DNA of 60,000 bases from Tubulanus polymorphus. Taxonomy: Eukaryota; Nemertea; Palaeonemertea; Tubulaniformes; Tubulanidae. Below are positions 11,301 to 26,300 of the stretch, piece after piece (within the stretch, counting starts at the first letter, position 1; the number at the start of each line of letters is the position of its first letter). The position numbers and the translations under genes were made by a program. Location: positions 965,501 through 1,025,500 of the forward strand of contig NC_134029.1 of NCBI RefSeq assembly GCF_964204645.1, read 5' to 3'. The notes below the pieces were generated by a model, which was given only the letters and a program-made list of their open reading frames with translations, ran no database searches and was not told the origin of the DNA.

Positions 11301-14300
11301 TTGAATGTTGTGAGTTCGCATGAATTTTCTTTTTATGGCATCAAAAATTCAAAACTAGAAACGATTTTTGAATCGAAAACGTTGAACTATTGACAGTTTG
11401 AGTCCAGAAATTCAGGCTCATTCTAGAACCATAAAACGAAATAATAGTTTTAACTGATTACGTATTCAATTAATTAATTAGAGTATTAATTGATTTAAAA
11501 TGTGTGTTTTATTTATGTTTTTATCCTGCAGGTTTTTGTGGATCCGAGCGTAAGTTGTTTTTTTGTGCCTGAATCTGTTTTAAACCTCCCCCTTTCCTTC
11601 CTTTCTTCGCTTGTGGTTTTTAATCATCTTACATATTATCATTTATTCATATCGTATATTAATTGACTGGTTTGAACCTGAACTCATCTTAAACCCAGTT
11701 CTAATAACGCTAACCTACTCTAAACATTACGTTCGGCCATCTTGAATGAAGACATTATGCGACCGTATCCCGAGGCTTGATGAAAATAATTTGATTGTGA
11801 CTGATTAAAGATATTTTGATGAAGGCAGAATACTGGCTGCGAGCGACTGTACAAAAATGTCTGTAGCATCCTAAATGTGCTGTGTATAGCCGATTCCTCT
11901 GATAGAAACTATCATCTGTACCTCCCTGAGATTAACTATCTGTATTCCCAATAAGTGTCATCTCACATCAGCACTTTGCTATATATTACAATGTCTTTAA
12001 ATCTAAGTGAATTCACTTTAAAAACTCTCAACGGTAATAGATCTAATAGTTCAGTTATAGACTAGTCACTATTTTACACTTAATTATTACCTTACAATAT
12101 AGTATAGTATTTACTGCTATAACTTAATCTTCCTCAATTACTTTTCATGTTCATGTATTAACATTATATAATTGGAGAATACTTTAGAGATGGGGAGGAG
12201 GATGAGATGATATCATGATGTATCTCGCACTATTGGTTGTGAGATATGTCTTTCATAGTTATAGAGGGGCTATATGATGTCTGCCTGTCGTTCTGTCAAC
12301 AGATGCTGAAACTATTGTCATTTGAATGAATTGATTAAGCAACTCATTAATTATTCATGAATATTCAATATTCATGAAGCGTGGCGACTGGGTCACCTGC
12401 CTGTGTGGCACTCTTTACTATACTCTGTTACATTATATTATTAAATTGTACACATTTTGGTTCAGTTATTTATTTGTCTATAAATGCAATGCATGGATGG
12501 TGATGGTGCTGAGTGATAGGGGGCGACACTGTGGTTACAGAGCCTGGGTGATAGGGGGCGACACTGTAGTGACAGAGACTGGGTGATAGGGGGCGACACT
12601 GTGGTGACAGAAACTGGGTGATAGGGGGCGACACTGTGGTGACAGAAGCTGGGTGATAGGGGGCGACACTGTGGTGACAGAAGCTGGGTGATAGGGGGCG
12701 ACACTGTGGTTACAGAGACTGGGTGATAGGGGGCGACACTGTGGTGACAGAAACTGGGTGATAGGGGGCGACACTGTGGTGACAGAGACTGGGTGATAGG
12801 GGGCGACACTGTGGTGAGAGACTGGGGGGTTACCGGTATAACTGATTATAGATTCAGATCACAGTGTACAGGAAGTCAGTATCCAGAGACAGGAAGTAGG
12901 TATCTATCTGGACGACTAGTTCTTACACGATGGAAATACTGATGATATTGCAACTGGTCACTGCGTGCCGGACTGATAGCCGGGCGGGTCTGACTATTTG
13001 ATGGATGGGATCCAGGCATTAGTCCCCACCGAATACACACGATATATCAACTCTACCATCTATAACTGACAATTCCAGAGATTATCAACTCAAAACAGTC
13101 TCTCATCATCCACTAGGGGTTCATCAACCTCACATCCCCTCAACATCCCCTGTCTTGCCTCTATGAGAGTTGGTGAACTACAACCATGAAAGCCCCCTGA
13201 AAGGAACCTCATAAAAATGTTTGAACTGTCCCTGCAGTGAGGGGTTATATGAGGTTCTCGGACTGTGAGGGGTTAGACGAGTTTCCCATGCTCCGTCCTG
13301 TTATTGGAATTAAACTATTAAAGGTCATTATACAATTGTTTGTGTAATTAGATCATGTATGAGTACTGTGTAATAAGCTGACATGATACTGCATTGTGTA
13401 ACCATGGTATTCACTGATTACAGCTGTACCTGCAGTAACAGCAGCAGCAGCAGCAGTATCTGTCAGTGTTTGTCAGTAAGGTGTGGTGTCGTTTATTGTT
13501 TGCGTGAGATGCAGAAAGAGATGAAAAAATGTTCGACATTTTTATCACATGGCAGGATCTGATGAAAGTCATCACGACGCGTGTGTCCCCCCACATCTCC
13601 CCCTCCCCACTCCCCACATCTCCCTCTCCCCCACTCCCTCCCTCTACTGACTATTATTCCACCGTAAACACTTTTTAGAGAGTGACAATATTTCATTTTC
13701 ACTCTCAATGTTGCATCGCGGTTCATTGCAAATGAAATCTCACGACCAGCGCTGTCACCATGAGACCCTCTCCCTCTCTCTCTCTCTCTCTGTCTCTCTA
13801 TCCTTCTCTCTCCCTCCTCTATCTCTGTCTCACGGCACAGCACTGTCTCCTTTCATCTCTCTCTCTCTGACGTAGATTTTGATATTTGTTCAGACATTGA
13901 CTTCAGATATTATACAGATCTGTGTGTGAAACATCACGGCAGCAGAACTTCATTCAATTCATGTCGGAATCACGCCAGAAATTGCTTTTTGAAATATTAA
14001 AAACAAGCTGGTAAAACCTCATCAGTCATAATCCATCATAAATTTCCAACACCTCTTCCTTCTCTTTCCTCACCCCCTCACTTTCCCTCGCCTCACCTCG
14101 CTGAGCGGTGAATACAGATTCTTCTAAACATCAGTGACTGGTGCTGGTCAGAAATAGTAGATTTATATCCTGTCATTTGTATTTATGAGGAGAGTGGATG
14201 TATTGTGGAATGAGTGTTTATTGCTCCCATCTCAACTGACACATGTTTTTTCCGCTGAGAAAATGGCCTTAGAAAACATGAATCGCGCGCCACCGCTGAA

Positions 14301-17300
14301 GCAGTCTTCACAGTTATGCATGATTCAGTATTCTCAGCTGCAATTGAATTCATGAATTCATTTAACACTTTCTGATTAGGATCTGTGTAAGTGTGTGTCT
14401 GGGTATAAGTGAATCAATGTTATTAGTTTCAGCGAATTTCATTTAATGCTGATGTTAGCTCTGTGTATGTCTCACTGTATTCTATGATTCTATAATCATC
14501 ATCGGGATTTAGGTTGAGCCAGTGACATTTACAGAAAATAATCCGCGTCAAGTAAGAAAATGAAAGTGATTAGTCTGAGTAGTACAGCGAGTACTGCTGA
14601 GCTGAGGCTTATACACACTAAAACTAATACATAGCTAACCCTAGCCTGGTCAAGTTGACTATATGCTATCCCTCGTTTGAACCTGGTCTGAGCTGACTAT
14701 GCTATCTCTTGTTTGAGCCTGGTCTGAGCTGACTATGCTATCTCTTGTTTGAGCCTGGTCTTAGTTGATTATGCTAGCCCTAGCCTGGTCAAGCTGACTA
14801 TACTATCCTTGGTTTAAGCTGACTATGCTATCCCTGGTTTGAGCCTGGTCCGAGTTGACGATGCCATCCTTGGTTTGAACCTGGTCTGAGCTGACTATGC
14901 TATCTCTTGTTTGAGCCTGGTCTTAGTTGATTATGCTAGCCCTAGCCTGGTCAAGCTGACTATGCTATCTCGGGGTTTGAGCCTGGTCTGAGCTGACTAT
15001 GCTATCCTTGGTTTGAGCCTGGTCCGAGTTGATGATGCTATCCTTGGTTTGAGCCTGGTCTGAGCTGACTATACTATCCCTGGTTTGAGCCTGGTCCGAG
15101 TTGACGATGCTATCCTTGGTTTGAGCCTGGTCTGTGCTGACTGTGCTATCTCGGGGTTTGATCCTAGTTTGTAGTTCAGAACACACATTGTTGAAAAGCT
15201 CTTGTTGTAGAATGATTGAAAGTGATATGTTTTAAACACTTGAGTGATGAGTATGAGCTGTAGGTAGTTGTATCTCATACGCACTGTTCCGACCGTGCAT
15301 CATCAGTTTTATATTGCCACTTCAATAATCACTTCGACTAATGTTTTATATGAATCCCACGACACAGTTACTCCATCTCAACGTAGAGGCTTCTCCTGTT
15401 CCTACTGCGAGGATTAGATATTCCACTAGATAGACAGTGTATTACTGTAATAATGATCGTCTATTTTGAATTGTCACGAGAATCAATCAATCAGTCTACA
15501 GTACATGACACGAGTCGCGTGAAGTTCGAACTGACAAATGCTCGGCGATAGAAGTAAAAATAGTTATTAGAGTTGAGGATGCATCTTAGAATGAGCTAAA
15601 AATCAACTCAAAACTTAAGAGATGAGAGATGATCAGAGATCTCTGCTGCTGTCTCTCGACACAGAACTTATAGAAAAAAACAACAGTTTCCGAGAGAAAC
15701 CTCAATAGTTTTCAGTGATGTTGGTTTCCATACACAAGCGACTATCTGATATCAATAAAGTAAAATTTTGAAAATGGTTCAGATTTTTAAAATGGCTCAT
15801 AGAATTGAGTCCAAACGTCGGATTCTCTTCTATTTTTTTTTCAACCATTTCATTATGTTTTTTTAACTACATACAGTGAGTGTTTATAGTTAACTAGGGT
15901 TCTGGTATTTCTTATGATTAACCCTTCGCAAGGTGAAAATATCTAAACGAAGTATTGTTTTTATATTTATAGTTGGTCGGTGCGCAGTTTGATTTGGAGC
16001 ATAATTTCATCATCCAGGAACCGGAGAGTATCAATTATATGCTGCAATTATTGGATCATTGTAAACCAAAATTACAGGTAAAATAGATACCCTCATCCCC
16101 CCCCCAAGAAAATCTCCAAAACTGAGACTAAAATCTTAAAACTGAGATTTAGATCTCGAAGCTGGGACTTGAATATCAAAAACTGTGCCTCAAATTTAAC
16201 AGAAGTGAGGATCGAATCTTATAAAAACCGGCCATAAAAGAATAATTGAATTCTGCGATAAGAATGAATAATTAGTGTCCGTGTGAAGAGGATTATTTGA
16301 GATTACGACAAAAATCTCGGAGAAAATTTCTAATCAGGGTAAAACTAAGAGGTTTATGAGAGAGTGTGACACGAGTGAGTGAGGAGAGGAAGTTTAATCC
16401 TGACAGGTGTAAAACTGATGATATTCCACTGAGCAAAATTAATTACATTCTGTTGACATCATTCTTAGATCTTCAGAGAACCCATCAGAGAACCCCCGTC
16501 GAAGAACCCGGTTGTTGTCTGAGAACATCTGCATGAAGTGACTTTGATGTTCTTTTGTTTTGACAAATTTGATTTTATTTTCTCGTGTTAAGATTAATTA
16601 TGAAGTGAGTCGTTGGCGTGCTGCTGAGAGACTCTCAAATCTCCTCATGTTTTTCTCATTTAATTACAGGCTGAAATCTGGAGCGTTTTTATCGCGATAT
16701 TGAGAAAAAGTAAACGTAATTCACAGGCGTGTACGGAGATCAGTCTTATAGAACAAATACTTGAACGACTAAGACACGCTGATAATGTCGTAGCAGGTAC
16801 GTTTCAAGTGATCAGACACTTGTCCTCGGTGAACATGTGCCAAGCCAAAACTTACAAACTACAGTGTGAACCTGGTTTAGCCAGGAGAAACTACCGAGTT
16901 CGGTATCACCATCAGACCTGGCCAGGAGAAACTACCGAGTTCGGTATCACCATCAGGCCTGGCCAGGAGAAACTACCGATTTCGGTATCACCATCAGGCC
17001 TGGCCAGGAGAAACTACCGATTTCGGTATCACCATCAGGCCTGGCCAGGAGAAACTACCGAGTTCGGTATCACCACCAGGCCTGGCCAGGAGAAACTACC
17101 GAGTTCGGTATCACCATCAGGCCTTGCCAGGGGGAACTACCTAATCTATAGCTACTTTCCTAAAACTATTTACTAATGACTTTAATCAGTAACTTTGTAA
17201 TATTGTAATATATAACAATGACGGTTCATAGCTGTATCTGAAATGATCTAAAATATTCCTTAACAGTTTAGAACCTAAGAGAAAATGAAAGTGATTCCAG

Positions 17301-20300
17301 TGGGTGTTCAGTGAGGTCCTGTACATTACCACTAGTGGACTAGTGGTATATGGACTGCAGGCACAAAAAAAACTCATCAAAAACATTGAAAAGACTTTAT
17401 TTCCTTGGATTAAAGAGTGATATCCGATATATTGAATCCCCCAACAGATGGGGGAGTATTAAACCTCCACTGCTCCCTTCATCCATCCATTGATTGTTTA
17501 CACTGATGATGTGTATTTGTAGAGTTTCGCTCAAATGGTAAAATAGTGCCTAATGATATACTAGCAAAACAAGGTATCACTTTTAAAAATGGTTGAGGTT
17601 TGATACGCTATTACTATTATAATTACTGCAGCTACTGATGATTGAATTCATTAAACACAATCAGATTCTTAATTCACACATCTGTATAATAACTTTAAGT
17701 GGCACTAACCTTCTTTTCTTTCTCATGATTCAATATCGACATTTTATCTGAACATCACATCTCAAGGTTTTTTGAGTTTCCATCTCGCGGTAGATGTTAA
17801 TTATCCAAGACTTCGTTAATTCTGATAACTTATCCATGTAATAATCCATATTAATCCATGTAATAATCCACATCAATCCAATAGTCTCTGCTATAACTGC
17901 TAAATTTCTACTATTTGTTATTATTTAACAGCTTTATAATTAAATCCATTAGATCTGTTATTCCTGGGGTCAATCCAGTTGTCAGTTGTAATCTGGTCGC
18001 TGATTGGCTTAGGTCGCTCATGTGACCTAGGTTGTGACTATATGTCAGTACTCGTAGTTGCTGGTGGTCACATGACCTTCTGGCTTAGGTCAGTCCACAA
18101 GTTGGTCATTGGCAGAGGCAGGTCACATGACTTCTGTGTCACTGCTCACTGTGTTACTTATTGGGTGTGATAGGTCACATAGTCAATTGAAACTTACTAT
18201 GGCCAACTAGATGAATGAAAGAATAATAATCAGATTTTATGAAATCCTGCCTGGTGCAGGGGAAGGACAATTAACTTTTTTTTGAGTCAGAGATTTTGAT
18301 ATCATAGATAAGCAAGCTTCCCCTCCCTTCATCAAACAGTTGATAATGAATAAACCTTTAGAAATGATTAGAGATTCTGAAATTGAGTGAGACATTGAGA
18401 GGCGATGTTCAGATAAATAAAGTTGATAATAAAACTAGTTAAAAAGCAGCAGTAGTTATTATTTTACTCCGGTGACGGTTAACACTTAAATATGTTACGC
18501 AATCTTCTCGATATTTCTATCAATAGATGATGATACTGTTTGCAGTTCTATCTCAGAGATATTCATCGAATGATAAATCGATGAATGCGATGATCTTCAA
18601 ACTCTTTGCTTGTTCTATTTCGGAGTCGGTCTCTTCTAGATGGAAATGGTTTTCGATATTTCAAGTTTTTGCTCTTATAAAAGTGTTTCATCATTCTCCG
18701 TTTCTGCCGGTGACGTCAATGCTTCTAAACAAAGCCAATTTTTTATCCGTTTTAAGGCATGAATAAAAACTGGGTAGAGGAGAAATTTCCTCCTGATTAG
18801 TGGTGTAGCTGTCTGCCTCTATCTAATTGTAGTTAATGAACAACAGATCGAAAGGTCTACATAAATTGTGTCTGATTTATTGTTATTAGCTGAACTCATC
18901 AATAAGTCTGAACAATCTTTCAAATTGACAAATCAATATCCAATACAGGTATAGCTTGCACCCTGCACCCCTGCAACATGGACCCTGCATCCTCCTAGCC
19001 TGGAAGCTGCACGTTCTTAGCCCGGACCATGTTACCCTTTCGGTATGGACCGTGCACCCCCTCTCAGCCTGGACCTGCACCCGCTCAGTCCACAGGACAC
19101 TTTGTATCCAATTCTGATTGTGCACACTTCACACAGCTAATGGTCAATGTCTGAGACTATTCTAATATGTCTGAGGACCTGTGCAGCTAATGAAGGCTAC
19201 TTTATAATAACTAATGAGAGTTTACACTGATGATTCATGTTCCACGATGTAATTACAGTGAATAGAATAGTGTAATCAGTATGTGGCGTTTACAGCACTG
19301 AACTGTGTCGCCTCGAGTTCTACCACTTTGAATTCTGTCAGTGACACTGACTTGAAAAAATCTCTTCTTTAGTTCTCAAACAAGCGCGAAAAAAACGCTG
19401 TATTTCCGTACGAGACTAAAATCAGTATCGCACTGGTGGACTAGTAACGGACTTAGTAACGAGTGTGATTATTGCGGTGATAGGTAATTGATGGCACGTC
19501 TTACGTAGTGAGGAGGGTCTCATAAAACATTCAATGGTCCAGTGATCAGCTAATGATCTCAATCATCATCATCATTTATACCGTTTAACTGCCCTTCGTC
19601 AGTGAGATCATTCACATCAGTTCTTAACCTTACACGACAAAAAATCAATGCTCATTTCTTTACAGAAAAGAAAAGTTCCTCTCTCCCTCGTGTCTCTCAC
19701 CCTCACTCCCTCATCTCTCTCTTCCTCTACCTCACTCTCTCCCTCGCGTCGCAAGAAAATGTCGTCGACATATTTCAGATATCTGTGTATCAGCGGTCGG
19801 TTGTAATACTGTATTGTATAGAACTAGCAGGAAAGAGGATTAATTTCATCTCGTCCAATATTGATAATATCTTTATTAATCGATTGATTATTATTTATTG
19901 ATTGATTATTATGATACGTAATTCCCGCATGACGCGTGGTCAGGTATATCATCAACGCTGAACACAATCTCAGATATATCAAATTAATTATCACAAATAT
20001 CGTCTCATGATTTCATCTCCGTCTATGAATAATCATATTTGTTTAGATTAAGAAAAGTTAGAAATCTGATATTAGTGATATATTAATCTGTGTCCATCTT
20101 AGTTTTATATTCAATCTAACAACTTAAGAGTAGTATTCAGATTTAAGCCCTCTTTTGGACTTTATTCAGACTATGCTCCAACTGAGTCCTGGTCTCATGC
20201 CCCAACTGAGTCCTGGTATCATTGTGCTTATAAATAGGAAAAGGAAAAGTGATTTATCAGTTGATAGTTTATTAAGAATTGCTAAGTGTTGATCGATGAA

Positions 20301-23300
20301 CCTGCAACTGCTGGTACTGCTGTTGCTGCTGTAGCTGGTGCTGATATTGGTTGTCGATATATTGATACAGGATAAGTGGTTTCTATCCTGAAAAACGTTT
20401 TAAATCAACATCGGTTTTTTATCTATCCGAAATTATAGATACTTTCATTGAGAATATCATCAGGGGAAAAACAGATAATCTTTAAGATATCCGATATCTC
20501 TCTCTCTCCTCTCTGTCTCTCCTTTCAAAATTCTATTTCTCTTCCCTCTGTCTCTCTTTCCTCTCTCCGCGGTTCTCATACTGTATCCTATCATGAGACT
20601 TGTTTCTGAATTGCGTGTATGACAGTAGTTGTGGTTGCCGGGGGTAATGGTTGCTATGTTGGCTGGTTGCTATGATAATGCAGTTATGATGGATTCGAGC
20701 TATTAATGTGTAATTCATGTTATAAATGATGAATCTGAATAATATGCCCTGGAGCAACGCGTAAAAAGACTCTGTTAAATTCTGCTGATTCTATTATGAA
20801 TGATGCATTACGTGTCTATAGCTAGCTGGCTGCAAGTCTCTGCCCAAAACCACAATTTAACTCATCAACACAAATCAAAGTCCAGAATAGATCAATTTAC
20901 CTTCAAATTTATGCAATGTACCCTTACAATGATTCTTGGTAGATAGAAAAAATGTTCCCTATTTTTTCAATACACTTTACTAAAATGTTTGTGACCGTGT
21001 AATGATGATGTATGTTATTATTGTATTGTAGATTTGTTGATTGAAATGCTCGGAGTTCTGGCTAGTTACAGCATAACAGTCAAAGAATTAAAACTGCTAT
21101 TTAATCTGCTCAAAGCTCGTCAGGGTAAATGGGTAAGTCTCTCGATCACTGTTGTTGAATTTAGCCTTCAACCTATTGAGCATCTATCACGGTGCATGTC
21201 CCCATTGTGATTAAGGCTAGAGACCCAGATATGAATCTAACTCAGCTACCACCATGAACCCTGGATTGAGAAGAGCCAGTGAACAAAAGCTACCACTCGG
21301 CTGCCTCTCAGCTACCACTCAGCCACTTCATCTCTCTCACTAGCTACCGACATGAAGTCAATCAATTATTGTACATCCTGACTAAATGCCAGACCAAGTT
21401 GCAAAATAATGACTTGATTTATCACCAGTCTTAGACCATCTCGATTCTATAGCCAATCAAACAACTTGAGACCAGTCTAAGACCAACTTAGTTCTATAGC
21501 CAATCTAACAACTTAAGACCAGTCTAAGGTGGTCTTAGTTCTATAGCCAATCTAACTACTTAAGTGTGTACCCCTGACCCATGGTTGTTTCTGATATTTG
21601 ATTTGTTGTGGTTCTGTTTATTACATTTCAGCCTCGTCATTCAGTGAAACTGTTATCAGTGTTAAAACAGATGCCTCAGAGACATGGTCCCGATGAATTC
21701 TTCAGTTTCCCCGGAACGAAGGGTTCGGCGATCGCTCTGCCACCTATTGCTAAATGGCCGTATCAGAACGGTTGGACATTCAGTACGTGGATCAGATTAG
21801 ATCCAGCATCAGGTGTTACCATTGACAGAGATAAACCTTATCTATTCTGGTAAGTATTTCATGTCCAATCTGGTCCAACATGTCCAACCTGTCCAACCAG
21901 ATCCTCATAATGATGTTATTTTTGTTCTAGTTTTCGGACAAGTAAAGGTATCGGATATTCAGGACATTTTTTGGGCAACGCCCTCGTGATCACGGCAATG
22001 AAAATCAAAGGCAAAGGATTTCAACACTGCGTCAAATTTGACTTTCAACCGAGAAAGGTAATAAATTCTTAGATCAGAAATTTGCCTAAAATTTTACTAA
22101 AAAATAATCATGATTTATTTGAATTTTTGAAGTATAAACTGATCGTCGTAGGCAACTATATTGATTGAATTAGGGTTGTTACGGAGAGAGAATATTCTAG
22201 ACTCGGTTAACCTACACAGTACTACCCATACAGGGTGGCCACTTACAGGGGAACCAGGGAAAAGTCAGGAATCACATATAAAACAGTTTCCGCCGTCGAT
22301 GTCTTACATATTTGACTGTGTTTATTGATTGGATTTTTAGCAGATCAAGTCAGTGAAAACAACGCGTATGTCAGGGAATAATCGGGGGGAAAGCAAGTCT
22401 AATAAAAGTGGCCATCCCGTCACAGTTACTGATTTGACTGGTTATTGTGGCTTCTGTACATCTTTGTATTTCAATAAGAATCTAAATGCATGTGAGAACT
22501 GTTGGAACTGGGTTCTAGTTGCAGTCAGTCGGACCACATGACACACAGACGCCAAATTATGATGAAAATTATCTGATATATTTTCAGCAAATGTTTTCTA
22601 TCAATCATAATTTCTATAAATTGAACCCCGGATGATCTGAATTTCTGTAATTCTTCTGTCATACATCTACCCATTAATTATACTCTTCATTGCTCTATAA
22701 TTGTATAATAATAATCATAATAGATAATAATAATACCGTATGATGATGACTTTGATATAATTTACGTCATAAATATTTTTCAGTTGCGTCAATCTATAGA
22801 TAAAAATGATGTTGTTTGTTAATAAAATTGAAATTCACTATATACAAATTTAGAAGAAGATTAGAAACAAAATTTGTTTACTCTTTCTAGAAACCAACAT
22901 CAGGTGTGGATAAATACATACATTTTCTCAATTAACTGGTTCCCCAGTAGTTCATAGAGTCCTCCACGTATTTCCTCATACCTGATGATGGTTTAAAATA
23001 GAGATGAGTTTGAAACGTTGCGTCTATTAATTCTTGATTTACTATGAATAAATGTTGTATTTCTAGTGGTATATGGTATCAATAGTATTTGTATACAATC
23101 GTTGGTCTAAAAGTGAATTACGATGTTACGTTGATGGACAACTCGTTTCTTTCACTGATATGACCTGGTTAGTCAGTACCAATGATGTAAGTATCGCTCA
23201 CCCATCGCCGTAGCTGACCCACATAAACTTACCAAGTCAAAATATATCCTTAGAAATAAATGACTGATGTTAAGATATTAGAATAGCTATACCAACATCA

Positions 23301-26300
23301 TGTAGAATGGAAACTTGGAAGTCGTAACTGTTTCGTCACTGGCTCCAGATGTATATTGCCCTTAGATGTTTCTAGTGTCGTTATATGACATCATCCTCTC
23401 CCCCAGCAGGGATTCAAACCTGATGGCATCGAGCCTCATTCCCTCTCCAGGTAGGGATTCGAACCGGTATGGTATCGAGTATCAGCTATCCCTGTTGGGG
23501 GAGGATGATACAACACATCCCTCAGAAAAAAGTCTACTATAACAACAGTTCTTTATCTCCCGTCACCCCCTCTCTCTTCTCTCTGTTGTCATTGTTTTGA
23601 TGTGATTTGTTTTTCAGCCGTTTGATAAATGTTATATCGGAGCGTCGCCGGAGAATGAAGTTGATAATATATTCTGTGGTCAGATGTCTACGATTTACGG
23701 ATTCAGTGAAGCTCTGAATCAGAATCAGATCAGTGCCATGTTTCAACTAGGACCCGGTTATAAAGTGAGTAAAAGCAACAAACTCACAACTGTAAAACTC
23801 GCAGCTGATGTAGAAATTAAAGAGACAGTTGATAATGATAAACAAATACCGGTGCAATAGATGAGAAGCTATAAAAAGTCAGATGCGCATTAATGTGACA
23901 GCTACCGGTAGCTATTATCAGCTACTAATGTAATCTGATGCGTTGATTAATGAATGAATGAGTGATTTGTAAATACGATTATAAAACGATTCGTTTGTTT
24001 TATTCTATTTTCTCAGTGTCAATATCGTAATGAAAATGAGAGCATCGCGTTAGTCGGAGAACAACAGCGTAAAATCCTCTACGACGGAAAATTAACTAAT
24101 TCCATCATGTTTATGTACAACCCAATAGCCTGTGATAGTCAGCTATGCCTGGAGTCGTCCCCCAAAGGCAATCAGTCGATATTCATACATTCACCGCATT
24201 CACTCATGTTACAGGTTAGTTCATATCCTCTTCTTGTTTTCACCCTCGAGAGATTTTAATTTGTATTCTTGCTTTTGTCTCATGTTTCGTTTTGTTATAT
24301 GTGGGCAGTTTCACGTGAGGATGTTGAAATTGGAAATTTTCATGTGCTGAGATATTGAGCAAGCGTTCCTTCATCATAAAACCCCATTCAAAGTGTCTTA
24401 TAGTTTCAGATAGATTGAGATACACTTTGAGATTGAGATACACTTTGAGATTGAGATACACTTTGAGATTGAGATAGACTTTAAGATTTTGAAATACTTT
24501 ACTCTTCACAGTTACTTATACAATTCAAGATATTGAGATATTTTACTCTGACAGTGTCTTACAGCTTGAGATACAGTTATGTAATATCGATATACAGTTT
24601 TATGATATTGAGATGCAGTTTTGAGATACAGTTATTAGATAATGAGATCTTGAGATACAGTTTTGAGATGTTCAGATAAAATGTTCATTCATCAATAACG
24701 AGTTGATAATGAACAAGTGAAATATCGCACAAACCGATAACAGCAGAACGCGTGCATGAAAGAGAAAGAGAGAGAAGACATTCAGTCAATATCTGTTCTC
24801 TTTATCTGTTTGATTAAATTGATATCTCTATTGAATTGTTTGTTATGAAAATCTTCCCTGTTGTTTTCATTGACTGATGAAATAATAAGATTTTTATGTT
24901 TTGTTTTTTCAGGATGTAAAAGCTATAGTTACCCATTCCATCCATAGTACCCTACATTCCCTCGGAGGAATACAGGTTTTATTTCCACTGTTTGGTCAGT
25001 TAGATTGTGTCCATGAAACTGCAGACGGAAACAATGAATTAGTTGACTACACTATCTGGTACGTAGATATCATAAAACCCAAACGGAACCCAGTTTCACA
25101 ATCATAACCACCCTAGAAAAACAGGATTCTTACAGATCATAGAATTCTGCTTCTCTTCTTGAAAATCATGGATAATTCAGGGAATTTAAATTTTTGGTGT
25201 CTTGTTCTTGCTGGTGGCGAGTGACACAAGGAACTTCTTGATAATAAAAAGCCCCTACTGAGGATATAATCGGGGATTTTTTATCATGGGTCAGGGAAAT
25301 CTGTAAGAATCTTGAGACTCGTTGTATGGTAAACGGTTAATCTAGAACCAAAATAAGTGCATAGACTGGTCAAAAAAGTCATGACTATGTAACTAACTCC
25401 TTTCTGTATAACTGTTTTAGCTTCAACGTTTGAATGAGAACTTGCCTTAAATAAATGTTCTATCCTGTTTCTTCGTGGTCTATCATGCTCTAAATATTTT
25501 GATATTTTTCTCACTATTTTCAGCTCTACATTGATGAGTTTGCTTTGTGATTTATTGGAAAGTTCAACTACAATTCAACAGCAATTACTTCAAAATAAAG
25601 GATTCCTTGTCATCAGTCATTTACTGGAAAAAGTGCGTTCATTTCGGATTTGTAAATGATGATACTTTGTTCAACATTCTGATGATTATGTTTCTGTTTT
25701 TCAGTCATCAAGAGAACACATTACTGAAGATGTTTTAAATGCGTTCCTCAAATTGACGAAGTACCTCGTGTGTTTAGTGACCGGAGCTCCTTTACTTAAA
25801 CATCTGTTCGATCATATATTGTTTAATCCGTCTCTGTGGATCTATACCCCTGTTGAGGTAAGAAGAATACACTTAGCTTAAGTCAGATCTATTGACTTGA
25901 GAGTGATATCTGAGTTGGATGATACAGTAGACTCCGCTCAAGTCTGATCTTTTGATTTGAGAGTGATATCTGAGTTGGATGATACAGTAGACTCCGCTCA
26001 AGTCTGATCTTTTGACTTGAGAGTGATATCTGAGTTTGATGGTACAGTAGACTCCGCTCAAGTCTGATCTTTTGACTTGAGAGTGATATCTGAGTTTGAT
26101 GGTACAGTAGACTCCGCTCAAGTCTGATCTTTTGACTTGAGAGTGATATCTGAGTTTGATGGTACAGTAGACTCCGCTCAAGTCTGATATTTTGACTTGA
26201 GAGTGATATCTGAGTTTGATGGTACAGTAGACTCAGCTCAAGTCTGATCTTTTGGCTTGAGAGTGATATCTGAGTTTGATGGTACAGTAGACTCCGCTCA

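Larger units (their letters stand above)
5333..15972 (+). other. Neurobeachin intron 1 (10.6 kb)
   Basis: No independent gene was recognised on either strand. It holds the arrays listed separately (7087-8314, 8560-8915, 9328-9885, 12508-12828, 14640-15172), a tRNA-like SINE piece near 6130-6260, CAG runs near 10530 and 13440, a CT-rich tract at 13765-13868, and the candidate microexon at 11532-11549. Confidence 0.8.

Noticed and set aside
12462-12809. Minus-strand Pro/His-rich frame
   Set aside because: 35-bp repeat read through all three frames.
23454-23465. tRNA gene at a perfect B box
   Set aside because: No matching A box at tRNA distance and no acceptor stem; SINE-like remnant.
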